NCBI GenBank assembly: GCA_015521505.1
Contig: WAOB01000063.1
Span: 1-5,685 of the forward strand
Source: Nanobdellati archaeon
Lineage (GTDB): Archaea > EX4484-52 > JAADEF01
Direction of reading: 5' to 3'
Length of the DNA stretch: 5,685 bases
Of the stretch, positions 5,464-5,685 are shown in pieces; the stretch's first letter is position 1; every line of letters starts with the position of its first letter. The notes under the pieces are model-generated. The model had not been told where the DNA came from, searched no databases, and was given only the letters and a program-made list of their open reading frames with translations. The translations under genes and the position numbers were made by a program.

Positions 5464-5535
5464 AGCCCCGTGGTGTAGCGGTAATCATGCAGGGCTTTGG
5501 ACCCTGCGACCCAGGTTCGAATCCTGGCGGGGCTA
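5464..5535 (+). tRNA. tRNA-Gln(UUG)
   Basis: A complete 72-base cloverleaf. The acceptor stem is AGCCCCG with CGGGGCT, with discriminator A. The D arm is GTG...CAT with a G-U closing pair. The anticodon stem CAGGG/CCCTG has loop CTTTGGA, with anticodon TTG at 5497-5499. The T arm is CCAGG-TTCGAAT-CCTGG. The A1-U72 pair and the TTTGGA loop are typical of archaeal glutamine tRNAs. It reads CAA. No encoded CCA. Its last three bases, CTA, are the complement of the TAG stop of the convergent minus-strand gene. Confidence 0.97.
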
Positions 5536-5685
5536 TATTTCGATTTCTTTTATTATTTCGTATTTTGGTCCGGTAGGAAATATTTTACTATTGTATAGAC
5601 AGACGCTCTTAATTTTTAGGGTCATATTGTTATTAAATTTTTTCTTTAATGGGTGTGTTTGCTTTAATCTGAATAGAGTTATATG
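5533..5685 (-). CDS. thpR: C-terminal end of a ThpR/LigT-like RNA 2',3'-cyclic phosphodiesterase (2H family), partial
   Basis: The frame enters from the right edge and is open for 50 codons to a TAG at 5535-5533. It begins exactly with His-Ile-Thr-Leu, which fits the second HxT(L) catalytic motif of 2H phosphoesterases. After 22 further residues it has IKSVCLYNSKIFPTGPKYE followed by IIKEIEI. Archaeal ThpR proteins typically finish with a strand, then 'LxxSxLxPxGPxYexlxxf', so motif spacing and the end both fit. The family opens 2',3'-cyclic phosphates to 2'-phosphates, and some members ligate tRNA halves with 2'-5' linkage in vitro. The gene converges on tRNA-Gln and shares three bases with it. 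Only a third or less of the protein is visible and the first catalytic motif lies outside, so the name rests on the last 50 residues. The fragment is too short to appear as a full open reading frame. Confidence 0.65.
   Translation of the reverse strand, partial: HITLFRLKQTHPLKKKFNNNMTLKIKSVCLYNSKIFPTGPKYEIIKEIEI
5538..5566 (+). terminator. T-rich tract after tRNA-Gln, possible terminator
   Basis: Directly after the tRNA the plus strand has a run of short T tracts (ATTTCGATTTCTTTTATTAT and onward). Archaeal RNA polymerase often stops at T-rich stretches without a hairpin, and no similar tract follows tRNA-Arg or tRNA-Glu. Because this also encodes the convergent gene's C-terminal end, the bias may be partly coding. 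Confidence 0.3.

Noticed and set aside
1..5685. Mobile element, CRISPR array or defence island around the tRNA genes and the HerA ATPase
   Set aside because: No integrase, no repeat-spacer pattern and no attachment-site duplication of a tRNA end was found. HerA-like ATPases do occur in defence pairs (for example with SIR2), but no such partner is present here.

Overview
The window is a compact, AT-rich stretch of an archaeal chromosome. Evidence for an archaeon: a HerA-type hexameric ATPase, a topoisomerase IA with the archaeal form of the acidic motif (DFDIEGE), a lipoprotein preceded by a GAGGTG ribosome-binding site, four tRNA genes without an encoded CCA end, and A/T boxes about 28 bases upstream of likely transcript starts instead of bacterial -35/-10 pairs. 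The very short intergenic gaps would suit a small-genome lineage such as a DPANN archaeon, but the sequence does not decide the lineage.

Layout, left half. A minus-strand pair fills positions 1-2025: an unrecognised four-helix membrane protein, then topA (type IA topoisomerase, cut at the left edge). They overlap by one base (TAATG). A 37-base divergent spacer separates this pair from herA on the plus strand. The herA stop lies 2 bases from the stop of a convergent, minus-strand gene for a small secreted lipoprotein.

Layout, right half. A roughly 105-base divergent spacer separates the lipoprotein gene from tRNA-Ser(UGA). That tRNA is followed after 21 bases by a family 2 glycosyltransferase of the dolichyl-phosphate hexose synthase type. 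Then come tRNA-Arg(UCU), tRNA-Glu(CUC) and tRNA-Gln(UUG), separated by 139 and 114 bases. The last 153 bases carry, on the minus strand, the C-terminal end of what looks like ThpR (2H phosphoesterase, 'RNA 2',3'-cyclic phosphodiesterase / 2'-5' RNA ligase'). Its stop codon is the complement of the last three bases of tRNA-Gln.

How the parts fit together. The left half is DNA topology and processing (TopA, HerA). The right half is tRNA supply plus an RNA-end enzyme (ThpR), with a lipid-linked sugar synthase for surface glycosylation in between. The clearest regulatory signal is an identical 10-base box, TTTAAATTTT, starting exactly 31 bases upstream of both tRNA-Ser and tRNA-Arg and absent from that position before tRNA-Glu and tRNA-Gln. 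I found no mobile element, CRISPR array or defence system. The less ordinary features are the extended HerA, the unknown membrane partner of TopA, and the arrangement of the tRNA/ThpR block.
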